This document shows, one piece after another, positions 41,112 through 50,364 of a stretch of DNA of 64,000 nt. The stretch is from positions 1,388,501-1,452,500 of the forward strand of contig NZ_CP073720.1 of assembly GCF_025137375.1 (NCBI RefSeq), given 5' to 3'. This stretch comes from Dactylosporangium fulvum. Its GTDB lineage: Bacteria > Actinomycetota > Actinomycetes > Mycobacteriales > Micromonosporaceae. Each line of letters starts with the position of its first letter. Position 1 is the first letter of the stretch. The notes under the pieces were generated by a model that saw nothing but the letters and a program-made list of their open reading frames with translations, did no database searches and was not told the origin of the DNA. The position numbers were made by a program, and so were the translations under genes.

Positions 41112-41143
41112 GTGCGGTGCCCGGCATCCGCCGGGCACCGCAC
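41112..41143 (+). terminator. Terminator-like hairpin after thrC
   Basis: A perfect 14-bp GC-rich stem, GTGCGGTGCCCGGC at 41112-41125 and its complement at 41130-41143, with the 4-base loop ATCC. No T-run follows, which is usual for the I-shaped terminators of actinobacteria. Confidence 0.6.
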
Positions 41144-41243
41144 GCGCCTGCCATCGCCGTCGTCCCAAGAGCCCGCGGCCTGACGGCCGCGCCGTGACGC
41201 CCGAGCGGCGCCGGCGAGGTAAGGCAAAGATCGGCGTGGTCGG

Positions 41244-42482
41244 ATGTCGCCTAAGGTGACGTACGTGCCGCCAACGCTTTCGGTCCTTACCCGCAACAAG
41301 GACTTCCGCAACCTGTTCACCGCCGACCTGATCGGGCTGGGTGCCGACTGGTTCGTGCTGATCCCGCTGATCAGCCTCCTGCCCCACCTCACCGGGTCGG
41401 GGCTCTGGGGCGGGCTGGTGCTGGCGGCCGACACCGGGGTCATCGCGCTGCTGCTGCCCTACACCGGCACGGTCGCCGACCGGATCGACCGGCGGAAGAT
41501 CATGCTGGCGGCCGACCTGGCGATGGCGGTGTGCACGCTGGCGCTGCTGCTGGTGCGCAGCGCCGACACGGCCTGGATCGCCCTCCTCGCGGTCTCGGTC
41601 ATCGCGGTGGCCAAGGCGTTTTTCGTGCCGGCGGCCGCCGCGGGCCTGCCGAACGTCGTCGACGAGGCCGACCTGGCGGCCGCCAACGCGCTCAGCGGCT
41701 CGGCGTGGGGCACCATGCTGGTCGTCGGTGCCTCGCTGGGCGGGATCGCGTCGTCGCTCGTCGGGCCGTACCCCTGCTTTCTCATCGCGAGCGCACTGCT
41801 CCTGCTGGCGACGGTGCAGACCTGGCGGATCCGCCGTCCGCTGCAGGCCGTGACGCCGGCGGTGCGCACCCACCCGTTCGCCGCCGTGGGTGAGGCACTG
41901 CGGTACATCCGCCACCACCCCCGTGTCGCCTCGCTCGTCACCGTCAAGTGCGCGGTCGGCCTCGGCAACGGCGTCCTGACCGCGTTTCCGCTGCTGGCCG
42001 CGGGGCTCGGCGCCGGGCCGCTGGGCACCGGTCTGCTCTTCGCGGCCCGCGGGCTGGGCGCCCTGATCGGCCCGCTGATCCTGCGCCGGGTGCTCACGCA
42101 CCGCTCCTGGCTGCTGCCGGGTCTCGCCGTGTCGATGGCGATCTACGGCGTCTCGTACATCGGCGTGAGCCTCCTGACCTGGTTCCCGCTCGTGCTGCTC
42201 GGGGTCGTCGTCGCCCACCTCGCCGCCGGCGGCAACTGGATGATGTCCAACTACGTGCTCCAGGCCGAGGTCCCCGACGCGCTGCGCGGCCGGATCTTCG
42301 CCACCGACGTCATGCTGGCGACCCTCTCGGTGTCGGTGTCGCAGCTGGCCGTCGGCGCGTTCGTCGACCGGGTCGACCCGCGCCCGCTCATCGCCGCCTG
42401 CGGTGCGGTCACGCTGCTCTATGCCGTCGGCTGGGCGCTCGTCACGAGACGTGGAACGGCTGGCACGCCTGAGCTATCGTAG
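41244..42482 (+). CDS. MFS transporter, DHA3-like
   Basis: A 412-residue twelve-helix transporter. The first helices (NLFTADLIGLGADWFVLIPLISLL), the signature between helices 2 and 3 (GTVADRIDRRKIMLAADL) and the matching site in the second half (AEVPDALRGRIFATDVM) are characteristic of the MFS_3/DHA3 drug and siderophore exporters. The ATG at 41244 lacks a clear ribosome site; GTG codons at 41256 or 41265 are alternatives. It is a passenger between thrC and thrB with no link to threonine. The substrate is unknown. Confidence 0.82.
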   Translation: MSPKVTYVPPTLSVLTRNKDFRNLFTADLIGLGADWFVLIPLISLLPHLTGSGLWGGLVLAADTGVIALLLPYTGTVADRIDRRKIMLAADLAMAVCTLALLLVRSADTAWIALLAVSVIAVAKAFFVPAAAAGLPNVVDEADLAAANALSGSAWGTMLVVGASLGGIASSLVGPYPCFLIASALLLLATVQTWRIRRPLQAVTPAVRTHPFAAVGEALRYIRHHPRVASLVTVKCAVGLGNGVLTAFPLLAAGLGAGPLGTGLLFAARGLGALIGPLILRRVLTHRSWLLPGLAVSMAIYGVSYIGVSLLTWFPLVLLGVVVAHLAAGGNWMMSNYVLQAEVPDALRGRIFATDVMLATLSVSVSQLAVGAFVDRVDPRPLIAACGAVTLLYAVGWALVTRRGTAGTPELS

Positions 42483-42500
42483 TGATATCACTTCGATAGC
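42473..42500. promoter_or_regulatory. 28-bp palindromic operator before the SPFH gene
   Basis: A dyad centred between 42486 and 42487. The left arm GCTATCGTAGTGAT pairs with ATCACTTCGATAGC, one mismatch in 14. The core TAGTGATATCACTT is AT-rich within GC-rich DNA and overlaps the last codons of the MFS gene. It ends just before the AGGAGG ribosome site, so a dimeric regulator here would control the SPFH/Arc pair. Confidence 0.7.
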
Positions 42501-42511
42501 CAGGAGGCGTG

Positions 42512-43363
42512 ATGGAGAGACCGGCGTTCCGCATCCCAGGGTTCGTCATGCTCGGCCTGCTGATCGTCGCCACGGCCGCCGTCGTGGCGGTCGTCGCCAC
42601 GCAGCCCGAGGACACCGCCGGCTGGCTGGTCGCGGTCTTCGTGGTCGTCGCCAGTCCGGTGCTGGCCGGCTTCACCGTGATCAACCCCAACGAGGCCCGC
42701 GTCGTGCAGTTCTTCGGGCGATACGTCGGGACCGTCGAGACCGCCGGTTTCCACTGGACCGTCCCGTTCAGCGCCAAGCGGCGTATCTCCCGCCGGGTCC
42801 GCAACTTCGAGACCGCCCGGCTCAAGGTCTCCGACGCCGACGGCAACCCGGTCGAGATCGCCGCGGTCGTCGTCTGGCGGGTCGTCGACACGTTCAAGGC
42901 GTCCTTCGGCGTCGACGACCACATCTCCTACGTCGCCGTCCAGGCCGAGGCGGCCGTGCGGCACCTGGCCACGAGTTATCCGTACGAGTCGCACGGCGAC
43001 GGCCGGGCCAGCCTGCGCGAGGGCAACATCGTCAGCGAGGAGCTCACCACCGAGCTCGGGGAGCGGGTCGCGCTCGCCGGCGTCGAGGTGCTCGAGTCGC
43101 GGATCACCCACCTGGCGTACGCACCGGAGATCGCCCAGGCGATGCTGGCCCGCCAGCAGGCCAGCGCGATCGTCGGCGCGCGGTACAAGATCGTTGAAGG
43201 GGCGGTCGGCATGGTTCAGAGCGCGCTGGAGAGTCTGAGCGCAATGGAGGTCGTCGAGCTCGACGAGGAGCGCAAGGCGCAGATGGTGGCCAACCTGCTG
43301 GTGGTGTTGTGCGGTGACCGCAACGTGCAGCCCGTCGTCAACACCGGCTCGCTCTACGGCTGA
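42512..43363 (+). CDS. SPFH/Band-7 domain membrane protein
   Basis: A 283-residue protein with two N-terminal membrane helices (about residues 10-55) and an SPFH domain from [20 protein letters not shown] to the coiled region [31 protein letters not shown]. It is similar to slipin/HflK-type scaffolds that organise membrane microdomains. The ATG at 42512 follows AGGAGG by four bases. It is followed after 3 bp by a small Arc/HicB-type protein. That pairing recurs in actinobacteria and suggests a joint, probably membrane-stress, function. Confidence 0.88.
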   Translation: MERPAFRIPGFVMLGLLIVATAAVVAVVATQPEDTAGWLVAVFVVVASPVLAGFTVINPNEARVVQFFGRYVGTVETAGFHWTVPFSAKRRISRRVRNFETARLKVSDADGNPVEIAAVVVWRVVDTFKASFGVDDHISYVAVQAEAAVRHLATSYPYESHGDGRASLREGNIVSEELTTELGERVALAGVEVLESRITHLAYAPEIAQAMLARQQASAIVGARYKIVEGAVGMVQSALESLSAMEVVELDEERKAQMVANLLVVLCGDRNVQPVVNTGSLYG

Positions 43364-43366
43364 CCC

Positions 43367-43585
43367 GTGGCCGAGCGCAAGAAGCTGCTGTTGCGGCTCG
43401 ATCCGCAGGTCTACGACGCGGTTGCCAAGTGGGCCGCCGACGACCTGCGCAGCGTCAACGCGCAGATCGAGTTCGCGTTGCGGCTCGCGTTGCGCCAGGC
43501 CGGACGGCCGCCGCGACTCGGCGCCGCAGGGGACTCCGGCACCCCGACGGATTCCGGCGACGCCGCGGAGGCTCCCGAGGACTGA
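43367..43585 (+). CDS. Small ribbon-helix-helix (Arc/HicB-type) protein
   Basis: A 72-residue protein. Residues 1-47 (AERKKLLLRLDPQVYDAVAKWAADDLRSVNAQIEFALRLAL) form a classical ribbon-helix-helix DNA-binding fold as in Arc and HicB antitoxins. The tail is an acidic, Gly/Ser/Pro-rich linker. It starts with GTG three bases after the SPFH stop. No toxin gene is next to it. A likely role is to bind the 28-bp palindrome upstream of the SPFH gene, which is inference. Confidence 0.75.
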   Translation: MAERKKLLLRLDPQVYDAVAKWAADDLRSVNAQIEFALRLALRQAGRPPRLGAAGDSGTPTDSGDAAEAPED

Positions 43586-43615
43586 GCGGCGCCGTCCTCA
43601 TGGTGAGATGGAGGA

Positions 43616-44560
43616 ATGGCCCTGCTGTCCCACCCGGTCGTCGCGCGCGTGCCCGCAACGAGCGCCAATCTCGGCCCCGGCTTCGACGCGCTGGGACTCG
43701 CCCTGACCCTGTATGACGACGTCGAGGCGCGGGTGACGGCCGGCGACGTCACGGTCGAGGTCCGTGGCGAGGGCGAGGGTGACCTGCCCGGTGACGAACG
43801 CCATCTGGTGGTGCGCGCGATGCGCCAGGCGTTCGAGGTGCTCGGCGAGCAGCCCGCCGGCCTCGCATTGCGGTGCCGCAACCGCATTCCCCAGGCCCGC
43901 GGGCTCGGCTCGTCCTCGGCGGCGATCGTCGCGGGGATCGTCCTGGCCCGCGGACTGGTCGAGGGCGGCGTCGAGCGCCTCGACGACGCCGCCGCCCTGG
44001 TGCTGGCCAACGACATCGAGGGCCACCCGGACAATGTGGCGCCGTGCCTGCTGGGCGGGTTCACCATCGCGTGGACCGACGGCTCCGGCGCTGCCGCGGT
44101 GCGGCGCGAGCCCGCACCCGGCATCCGCCCGATCCTGTTCGTTCCGGAGGAGCGCGGGCTGACCGAGGTCGCCCGCGCCGCGCTGCCGCCGGCCGTGCCG
44201 CACGCCGACGCCGCGTTCAACGCGGGCCGCGCCGCGCTGCTGGTCCACGCCCTCTCCGGCGATCCCGACCGGCTGTTCGCGGCGACGGAGGACCGGCTGC
44301 ACCAGCGGTACCGTGCGGAAGGCATGCGCGGCACGGCGGACCTCGTGTCGGCGTTGCGTGACCAGGGTGTGGCCGCCGTCGTCTCGGGCGCGGGGCCGAG
44401 CGTGCTCGCGCTCGCCGGCGCCGACTGGACGCCGTCGCCCGTGCCGGGTTGGCGTGTTCTGCCGCTGGATGTCGATATGGCGGGTGCGCGTCTCGGCGCT
44501 GAGCTGGGATGGGGTACGCTTGAACACGCCGAGTGGGACGACCCTGTTGCCGCTGGCTAG
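43616..44560 (+). CDS. thrB: Homoserine kinase
   Basis: A 314-residue GHMP-family kinase. Motif 1 is VARVPATSANLGPGFDALG at the N-terminus, motif 2 the phosphate loop ARGLGSSSAAIVAG (near residue 94), and motif 3 VSGAGPSVLALA near residue 262. It phosphorylates homoserine for ThrC. The ATG lies 30 bp after the Arc-type gene and the stop is 288 bp before rho. Its separation from thrC by three unrelated genes is the only unusual point. Confidence 0.94.
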   Translation: MALLSHPVVARVPATSANLGPGFDALGLALTLYDDVEARVTAGDVTVEVRGEGEGDLPGDERHLVVRAMRQAFEVLGEQPAGLALRCRNRIPQARGLGSSSAAIVAGIVLARGLVEGGVERLDDAAALVLANDIEGHPDNVAPCLLGGFTIAWTDGSGAAAVRREPAPGIRPILFVPEERGLTEVARAALPPAVPHADAAFNAGRAALLVHALSGDPDRLFAATEDRLHQRYRAEGMRGTADLVSALRDQGVAAVVSGAGPSVLALAGADWTPSPVPGWRVLPLDVDMAGARLGAELGWGTLEHAEWDDPVAAG

Positions 44561-44848
44561 CGGAGTTGATTACTCTCTAGTCTTACAGCAGCCGCTCAGT
44601 GCGGCGATCTCATGCGGGGCGGCGTGCTCCGAATTCCGTGGCACCCCTTGCGCACGCCCGGCCGCCAACCCGCGTCTCTTGTGGTCGCGCGCACGGCTGG
44701 GCCAGGCCGCAGATGGTGGCGTCCAGCCCAACGGCATAGCAGCGCTGCAACACCTCCCGCACCGCTCGCGAGGCGGGAGCACCCGCGGGCCGCCCGGCCA
44801 CCGTATCTCAGATCCGGGCAGCTCCGGCCTAACGAGGGAAGGAATCCA
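44561..44848 (+). other. Leader region of rho
   Basis: A 288-bp gap between thrB and rho. Frames that read through are antisense or low-complexity. It ends with GAGGGAAGGAA, the ribosome site of rho. Long leaders are common for rho, which regulates its own synthesis by termination within the leader, but no specific structure could be assigned. Confidence 0.45.
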
Positions 44849-46849
44849 TTGAGCGACACCACCGACGTCACGTCGGATGTCTCGAACGACCGCACCGCGG
44901 TCGAGGCCGACGGCGCCGAAGCGGGCGCGACGCGTCGGCGGCGCTCGGGCACGGGGTTGTCCGGCATGCTGCTCCCCGAGCTGCAGAGCCTGGCCGCCTC
45001 GATGGGCATTTCCGGCACCGCCCGCATGCGAAAGGGCGAGCTGGTAGCGGCCATTCAGGAGCGCCAGTCGGGTGAGGCGCGACCGGCCACCGCCGCGCGT
45101 GCCCGCTCCTCCCGCACCGCCCGCACCGCGACCCCCGAGGCGGAATGGCCGTCCGCCACCGAGGTCACCGAGGCACCAGCCCGCGCCCCTCGGCGGGCCA
45201 CCCGGGCCGCCGGCCCGCCCGAGCCGCGTGCGGCTCGTGAGGACGCCACCGCGACCGCCCCGGCCGCCGAGCCGACCGAGAAGGCCGAAAAAGCCGAGAA
45301 GGCCGAGAAGGCCGCCGAGCGTGCCGAGCGCAACGGCCGTGCCGAGGCGCCGGAGCGCGCCGAGCGTCCCAGCCGGGCCGAGCGCACCGCCGACCGCACG
45401 GAGCGGGCTGAGCGCACGGAGCGGGCCGACCGCACCGAGCGGGCCGACCGCACGGAGCGGGCTGAGCGCACGGAGCGGGCCGACCGCACCGAGCGGGCTG
45501 AGCGCAACGAGCGTGGGGACCGCGCCGAGCGCGCCGAGCGCGGTGGCGCCGACCGCAACCAGCGTGGCTCTTTCACCCAGCACGACGAGGACTCCGACGA
45601 CGACGGGTCCGGCCGCCGCAGCCGCCGCAGCCGGTTCCGGGACCGTCGCCGGGGCCGCGACCGTGACGGCGCCGAGACCGGTGCCCGCGGTGGCAACGAG
45701 CCGCAGGTCAGTGAGGACGACGTCCTCGTGCCGGTGGCCGGCATCCTCGACGTGCTCGACAACTACGCCTTTGTCCGCACCACCGGCTACCTGTCCGGGT
45801 CCAACGACGTCTACGTCGCGATGTCCCAGGTCAAGCGGTATGGGCTGCGCCGGGGTGACGCGATCACGGGTGCGGTCCGCCAGCCGCGCGACGGCGAGCA
45901 GCGGCGCGACAAGTACAACCCGCTGGTCCGGCTCGACACGGTCAACGGCATGGACCCGGAGGAGGCCAAGCGCCGCCCCGAGTTCTACAAGCTGACCCCG
46001 CTCTACCCGCAGGACCGCCTGCGGCTGGAGACCGAGCCGCACATCCTCACCACGCGCGTCATCGACCTGGTGATGCCGATCGGCAAGGGCCAGCGCGCGC
46101 TCATCGTGTCGCCGCCGAAGGCCGGCAAGACCATGGTGCTCCAGGCGATCGCCAACGCGATCACCCGCAACAACCCCGAGTGCCACCTGATGGTCGTCCT
46201 GGTCGACGAGCGGCCGGAAGAGGTCACCGACATGCAGCGGTCGGTGAAGGGTGAGGTCATCGCCTCGACCTTCGACCGCCCGCCGACGGACCACGCCACG
46301 GTCGCCGAGCTGTCGATCGAGCGGGCCAAGCGCCTGGTGGAGCTGGGCCACGACGTGGTCGTCCTGCTCGACTCGATCACCCGGCTCGGCCGTGCGTACA
46401 ACAACGCGTCGCCGGCGTCGGGCCGCATCCTCTCGGGTGGTATCGACTCGACCGCGCTCTACCCGCCGAAGCGCTTCCTCGGCGCCGCCCGCAACATCGA
46501 GAACGGCGGCTCGCTGACCATCATCGCGACGGCCCTGGTGGAGACGGGCTCGACCGGTGACACGGTCATCTTCGAGGAGTTCAAGGGCACGGGCAACGCC
46601 GAGCTGAAGCTCGACCGGAAGATCGCCGACCGGCGCATCTTCCCGGCGATCGACATCGACCCGTCCGGCACCCGCAAGGAAGAGATCCTGCTGGCGCCCG
46701 ACGAGCTCGCGATCGTCATCAAGCTCCGCAAGGTGCTGCACGCGCTCGACTCGCAGGAGGCGCTCAACCTGCTGCTCGACCGCCTCAAGAAGACCCGCAC
46801 CAACGTCGAGTTCCTCATGCAGATCGCCCAGACGACGCCTGGCGAGTAA
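44849..46849 (+). CDS. rho: Transcription termination factor Rho with long Arg/Glu-rich insert
   Basis: A 666-residue Rho. The start is TTG, supported by GAGGGAAGGAA eight bases upstream and by the typical SDTTDVTSD beginning. The Rho N-terminal helical domain ([29 protein letters not shown]) is followed by about 200 low-complexity residues rich in Glu, Arg and Ala, including tandem [10 protein letters not shown] units. The cold-shock RNA-binding domain begins near [13 protein letters not shown] (about residue 300). Walker A is PPKAGKTM (about residue 422). Q-loop and R-loop regions follow. Extended inserts of this type are characteristic of actinobacterial Rho and bind RNA. Confidence 0.95.
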   Translation: MSDTTDVTSDVSNDRTAVEADGAEAGATRRRRSGTGLSGMLLPELQSLAASMGISGTARMRKGELVAAIQERQSGEARPATAARARSSRTARTATPEAEWPSATEVTEAPARAPRRATRAAGPPEPRAAREDATATAPAAEPTEKAEKAEKAEKAAERAERNGRAEAPERAERPSRAERTADRTERAERTERADRTERADRTERAERTERADRTERAERNERGDRAERAERGGADRNQRGSFTQHDEDSDDDGSGRRSRRSRFRDRRRGRDRDGAETGARGGNEPQVSEDDVLVPVAGILDVLDNYAFVRTTGYLSGSNDVYVAMSQVKRYGLRRGDAITGAVRQPRDGEQRRDKYNPLVRLDTVNGMDPEEAKRRPEFYKLTPLYPQDRLRLETEPHILTTRVIDLVMPIGKGQRALIVSPPKAGKTMVLQAIANAITRNNPECHLMVVLVDERPEEVTDMQRSVKGEVIASTFDRPPTDHATVAELSIERAKRLVELGHDVVVLLDSITRLGRAYNNASPASGRILSGGIDSTALYPPKRFLGAARNIENGGSLTIIATALVETGSTGDTVIFEEFKGTGNAELKLDRKIADRRIFPAIDIDPSGTRKEEILLAPDELAIVIKLRKVLHALDSQEALNLLLDRLKKTRTNVEFLMQIAQTTPGE

Positions 46850-46865
46850 GTTTCCGCACCACGAC

Positions 46866-46902
46866 CCCGACCGCCCCTGCGTGACACGCAGGGGCGGTCG
46901 GG
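46866..46902 (+). terminator. Terminator after rho
   Basis: A perfect 16-bp stem, CCCGACCGCCCCTGCG at 46866-46881 and its complement at 46887-46902, with loop TGACA. It begins 17 bp after the rho stop. No T-run follows. Confidence 0.8.
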
Positions 46903-47020
46903 TGTTCGACGGACATGCGGCGTGTTCGCGGCCTCCGTGGGCGAGGATCTTCACCGAGGACGGGCCGTACTGGCTGGCGACCGCCGACCACCTCGACGCA
47001 CACGCCGACCGGTGGACCGG

Positions 47021-47923
47021 CTAGAAGTCGCCCTCCGCGACCTGGAACACCGTCAGCCCCAGCGAGCGCCACATGCGCACCACCTGCTGGCGGTCGTCGA
47101 AGACGCCGACCACGTGGAAGCGGCTGCGGATCTCCTTCTCGAAGATCTCCGCCTTCACCACGCTGTCCCGGCGCTGGTCGCCGAACTGCCGCATGAACAA
47201 TCCCGAGTACGGGACGCCGACGTGCTCCTCCAGCCACACCGCCGTCTCCTCGCGGCAGTCGTCGCTGCGCCCCGAGCAGAACACGATCTCGTGGCCGGCC
47301 GCGTGCATGGCCCGGACGGCGGCGATCACCGGCGCGTTCGGCAGGTCCGTCGACACCCGGCTCATGTCGTACGGGCTGCGCCCGTTGAACAACGCCACGG
47401 TGCCGTCGATGTCGACCAGGACGGCCCGCGGCGCGTCCGGCGGCGGCACATACATCTCGCCGTTCGTCGCGTCGAGCACCGGCAACGGCAGCGGCAGGGT
47501 GCGGCCCGCGAGGTACCGCTGATGCATCGAGCGGATGGCGTCCTCGCCGACGCGGTCCCCGCCGCTGCGCAGGGCGTCACGGCGGATGCACTCCTCCAGC
47601 GGCACGTCGGTGAAGTCGCGCACCGCGAAACTCGCCCCGCACTTCGCGGCCAGCTCGGCGAACTCGCGCACGACCCGGCTGCGCAGGTTGGTGTCGTCGC
47701 AGACCACGTGGGCGCCGACGCGCAGCAGGGCCTCGACCGCGGCGTGGTGCGCGGCCGTGACCTGCCGCTCGGCCCGGTTGCGGTGCTCGTCTTCGGCGAC
47801 CCGGCCGCCGTGCAGCATGCGGCGCAGGTCGTCCCGGTTGACCCGGACGAGGTGGGCCTGCTCCTTGGCCCACGTGGTCTTGCCGGAGCCGGGGAGTCCC
47901 CGGGTGATGGTGAGGCTAGGCAA
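47021..47923 (-). CDS. Polynucleotide kinase-phosphatase (T4 Pnkp-like) of an RNA-repair operon
   Basis: A 300-residue two-domain enzyme. The N-terminal kinase has Walker A GLPGSGKTT (residues 9-17), NRDDLRR and CDDTNLRS as in T4 polynucleotide kinase. The C-terminal HAD phosphatase has VLVDIDGTVALF with the catalytic pair Asp171/Asp173 and IVFCSGRSDDCR. It would heal broken RNA ends (5'-OH phosphorylation, 3'-phosphate removal) for sealing by the ligase encoded just upstream. The TTG start is preceded by GGAGGAAG and overlaps the ligase stop by 8 bp, so the two are translationally coupled. Confidence 0.88.
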   Translation of the reverse strand: MPSLTITRGLPGSGKTTWAKEQAHLVRVNRDDLRRMLHGGRVAEDEHRNRAERQVTAAHHAAVEALLRVGAHVVCDDTNLRSRVVREFAELAAKCGASFAVRDFTDVPLEECIRRDALRSGGDRVGEDAIRSMHQRYLAGRTLPLPLPVLDATNGEMYVPPPDAPRAVLVDIDGTVALFNGRSPYDMSRVSTDLPNAPVIAAVRAMHAAGHEIVFCSGRSDDCREETAVWLEEHVGVPYSGLFMRQFGDQRRDSVVKAEIFEKEIRSRFHVVGVFDDRQQVVRMWRSLGLTVFQVAEGDF

Positions 47924-50093
47924 CGACTTCCTCCGTGACGGCGACCGACGGGCGCACCTGCTGCCAGAGGTACCTGCTGTAGTCCTTGTCGTCCAGTCGC
48001 AGGAACAGGCAGCCTCGCATGGGGTGCCGCGCGACGGCGGCCGCGAAGTCCCGCCGCGCCCAGCCGTCCGGCAGCCCCGACACCACCTCGGCGAAGGCCG
48101 CCTCGACCCCGGCCGCGAGATCGTCGACCTCCGCCCGCAGGGACGCGGCGATGCCGGTCGCCCAGGCGTGGAACTCGTCCGGCAGCGGCTCGAGCAGTTC
48201 GTCGAGCTCGCCGTTGACGACGGCCTCCCACACCACGCGGGGCGAGAGCCCGGTGACGATGCGGTGCAGGCGCACATATTCGGCGTACTTGATCTTCAGT
48301 CGCGTGTCGGGGCCGGTGAAGTGGACGACGAGCCCTTCCCGGTTGGCGCGGGGCGGCGCGGCGAGCGCCTCGGCGAACGTCGAATACGCGAACGACTCGA
48401 CGACCGGGCCGGGCCAGTCCGGCACGGCCGACGGCCCGTGGCTGCGCCCGGTCGGGATGTCGACGGCACCCAGCAGCACGAGATCGTCGAGCCCCGCGTA
48501 GTCCAGCACGATCCGGTTGGCCGGGTAGATGATCTCGAACAGCACCGTGCGGCCCGGCGGCGGCGTGAAGCGGTGCGCGTACCGTGTGCGCCACAGCTGC
48601 GTCGCGTGCCGCGCCTGCTCGGAGTCGAACGACCCCCGTGTAGCGATCGCCCAACCGTCCGGCGTCGGGTAGGTCACGCCGAGTGAGTTGTGGACCAGGA
48701 CGCCGCGCGCGAGGTAGTTGTGCGTCGTCGTGGTGATGTCATACCCGGTGCGCCCGCTCGGAAAGTTTCGCTTTGTCGGCGCCACCGACGTCACGGCGCG
48801 AACGAGCACTTCGCGAGCGCTTACGATCTCCCGGCCCGCGGACATCTCGATGTAGGGAACGTCGCGATACTCCGTCGGCAGCTTGTACCGCAGCGATGGG
48901 TGGACGTGCGGCGCGACCGCCGCCCACATCACGTGGAGCTGCTGTCGCCGCCCGGAGCTGACGATGAGCCGCAGACCCCGGCCGCCGTCGTCGCTGATGT
49001 GATAGCTGACGCCGTACAGTTCGGTCAGGCGGTCCCCGAGCCGGACGATGTCCTCCCTGGGAAAGCTGTTTGCGGCGAAAGCGAGCCGATCGGCCTGTGC
49101 CGTGACGTCCTGGCGGTATCCGTCGTCCATCAGCCACTTCGCCACCGCGAAATCGTCCAGCCAGGAGAGGTCGGCGGGCACCCGCTTGGTGCCGTCGTCG
49201 GAATACCACTGACGGCGGAGATCGCCGAGCGTGGTGTATTCGCGGCTGCCGGCCCAGATCATGGTGCTTCCATGGCCGGACCGGGTGTTCGTGCGATCGG
49301 ACGCGCAGTCGCCGAGCGCCTTTCTGAGCGCCTCGACGTAGTCGGCCTGCCTCTCCGAGTGACCTTCCTGATACTTGGCCTGGTCCGGCTTGGTGCTGGA
49401 AACCACGAGGCATCCATCGCCGAGGAGGGACGCACGCACGAGGCGTATCACCTCGTCGGAAGGCGTCCACGCCTGTGTGACGACGGTGTCGCCGGGCTTG
49501 ATCTCCCCGGCGGGCAGGTAGGCGCCGTTCACGTAGATGTGGTGGTTCGTGGTGACACGCAGCCGGTTGGGAAGTCCGGCGGCTCCGGTGGAACACGACA
49601 CCCGCGCGTCCACCTCGATGTCCAGCCAGTTGTCCTTCCGGCCGTTGTCGTGCCAGTCCGTCACCACGGCGGGCACCAGCGTTCCGTTTTCGTCCATGCC
49701 GACCAACGTCACGGACAGCCGGTTGCGCACGACCTTGTCGATGGTGACCGTCCCGCCACCCCACAGATTGAGGGCGGTACCGCGAGGGAAACAGCCGTCG
49801 GCCTTGTCGGTGACGCTGACCGGACCGTCGAGATCAAGCTCCGGCGCGCCGGGCTGGTTGTGGTTGAAGAACTTCGCGAACGGCCGCGCCAGCACCTCGC
49901 CGGTCGTCGCCGACACGACCAGGCCGCGGCAGGCCAGGGTCGCCGCGTTCCACACGTTCTCGTACTGTGCCTTCTCCGTGTAGTTGTGGATCAGCAGCGG
50001 CAGCGAGGGGTGGTGCTGGGTGCGGACGTACCCGCCGCTCACCATGTCGGCGAGCAGCGCGGGATCGCAGAATTCATCGATGTGGAGGCTCAT
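47916..50093 (-). CDS. T4 Rnl1-like RNA ligase interrupted by an intein
   Basis: The gene encodes 725 residues; after protein splicing 356 would remain, close to the usual Rnl1 length. The nucleotidyltransferase lysine is Lys97 in TDKADG. The serine completing the KxDGS motif comes only after the intein, at residue 470 (SLGVTYPTPDG). Later ligase motifs are visible: VLFEIIYP, EGLVVHFTG and RLKIKYAEYV. The adjacent kinase-phosphatase makes this a two-gene RNA repair operon. Activity requires splicing because the insert splits motif I. ATG 50093 follows GGTGAGT-poor DNA and has no strong ribosome site; upstream in-frame starts exist but extend into unlikely sequence. Confidence 0.9.
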   Translation of the reverse strand: MSLHIDEFCDPALLADMVSGGYVRTQHHPSLPLLIHNYTEKAQYENVWNAATLACRGLVVSATTGEVLARPFAKFFNHNQPGAPELDLDGPVSVTDKADGCFPRGTALNLWGGGTVTIDKVVRNRLSVTLVGMDENGTLVPAVVTDWHDNGRKDNWLDIEVDARVSCSTGAAGLPNRLRVTTNHHIYVNGAYLPAGEIKPGDTVVTQAWTPSDEVIRLVRASLLGDGCLVVSSTKPDQAKYQEGHSERQADYVEALRKALGDCASDRTNTRSGHGSTMIWAGSREYTTLGDLRRQWYSDDGTKRVPADLSWLDDFAVAKWLMDDGYRQDVTAQADRLAFAANSFPREDIVRLGDRLTELYGVSYHISDDGGRGLRLIVSSGRRQQLHVMWAAVAPHVHPSLRYKLPTEYRDVPYIEMSAGREIVSAREVLVRAVTSVAPTKRNFPSGRTGYDITTTTHNYLARGVLVHNSLGVTYPTPDGWAIATRGSFDSEQARHATQLWRTRYAHRFTPPPGRTVLFEIIYPANRIVLDYAGLDDLVLLGAVDIPTGRSHGPSAVPDWPGPVVESFAYSTFAEALAAPPRANREGLVVHFTGPDTRLKIKYAEYVRLHRIVTGLSPRVVWEAVVNGELDELLEPLPDEFHAWATGIAASLRAEVDDLAAGVEAAFAEVVSGLPDGWARRDFAAAVARHPMRGCLFLRLDDKDYSRYLWQQVRPSVAVTEEVVA
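48687..49793 (-). other. Intein with LAGLIDADG homing endonuclease inside the RNA ligase
   Basis: A 369-residue intein, host residues 101-469. Block A starts with Cys1 (CFPRGTALNLW), block B holds the TxxH-type site in RVTTNHHIYVNG, and block F-G ends TTTHNYLARGVLVHN followed by Ser+1. The two LAGLIDADG helices appear as RLVRASLLGDGCL (about intein residue 117) and VAKWLMDDGYRQD (about 217), so it is bifunctional. Both endonuclease motifs keep an acidic residue. GC is somewhat lower than the surrounding ligase. All splicing residues are present, so it is probably active. Confidence 0.92.
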
Positions 50094-50364
50094 GGCGTGA
50101 GCCAGGGTAGGTGAGTTCGGTAACCCGACGCGACAGGCTTTCGGCCGAGGGCACGGTGGCGGGTGGGCCGTCAGTGGGGTGTCGTTCGTCACCGTGGCGG
50201 GGCTCGTGACAGATTCGGAACCGCGGGAATGCGGGACCCCCCGCCGGCGTTCCCTACACCGGTTGAGGTGCCGTGACCCGGTCATGGCAGACTTGACCGA
50301 CGGCCAGGTACCGGTTCACGCCAGCATGGCGACCCGGCGACCGATTAGCGAAAGGACCGCGGCC

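Noticed and set aside
45072..45995. Alternative frames through the rho insert
   Set aside because: They are frame-shifted shadows of the repetitive Arg/Glu coding region.
46903..47025. Short plus-strand frame after the rho terminator, reading [21 protein letters not shown] before a stop
   Set aside because: It looks protein-like but starts inside the terminator hairpin, has no ribosome site and no recognised family. It may be a gene relic but cannot be supported.
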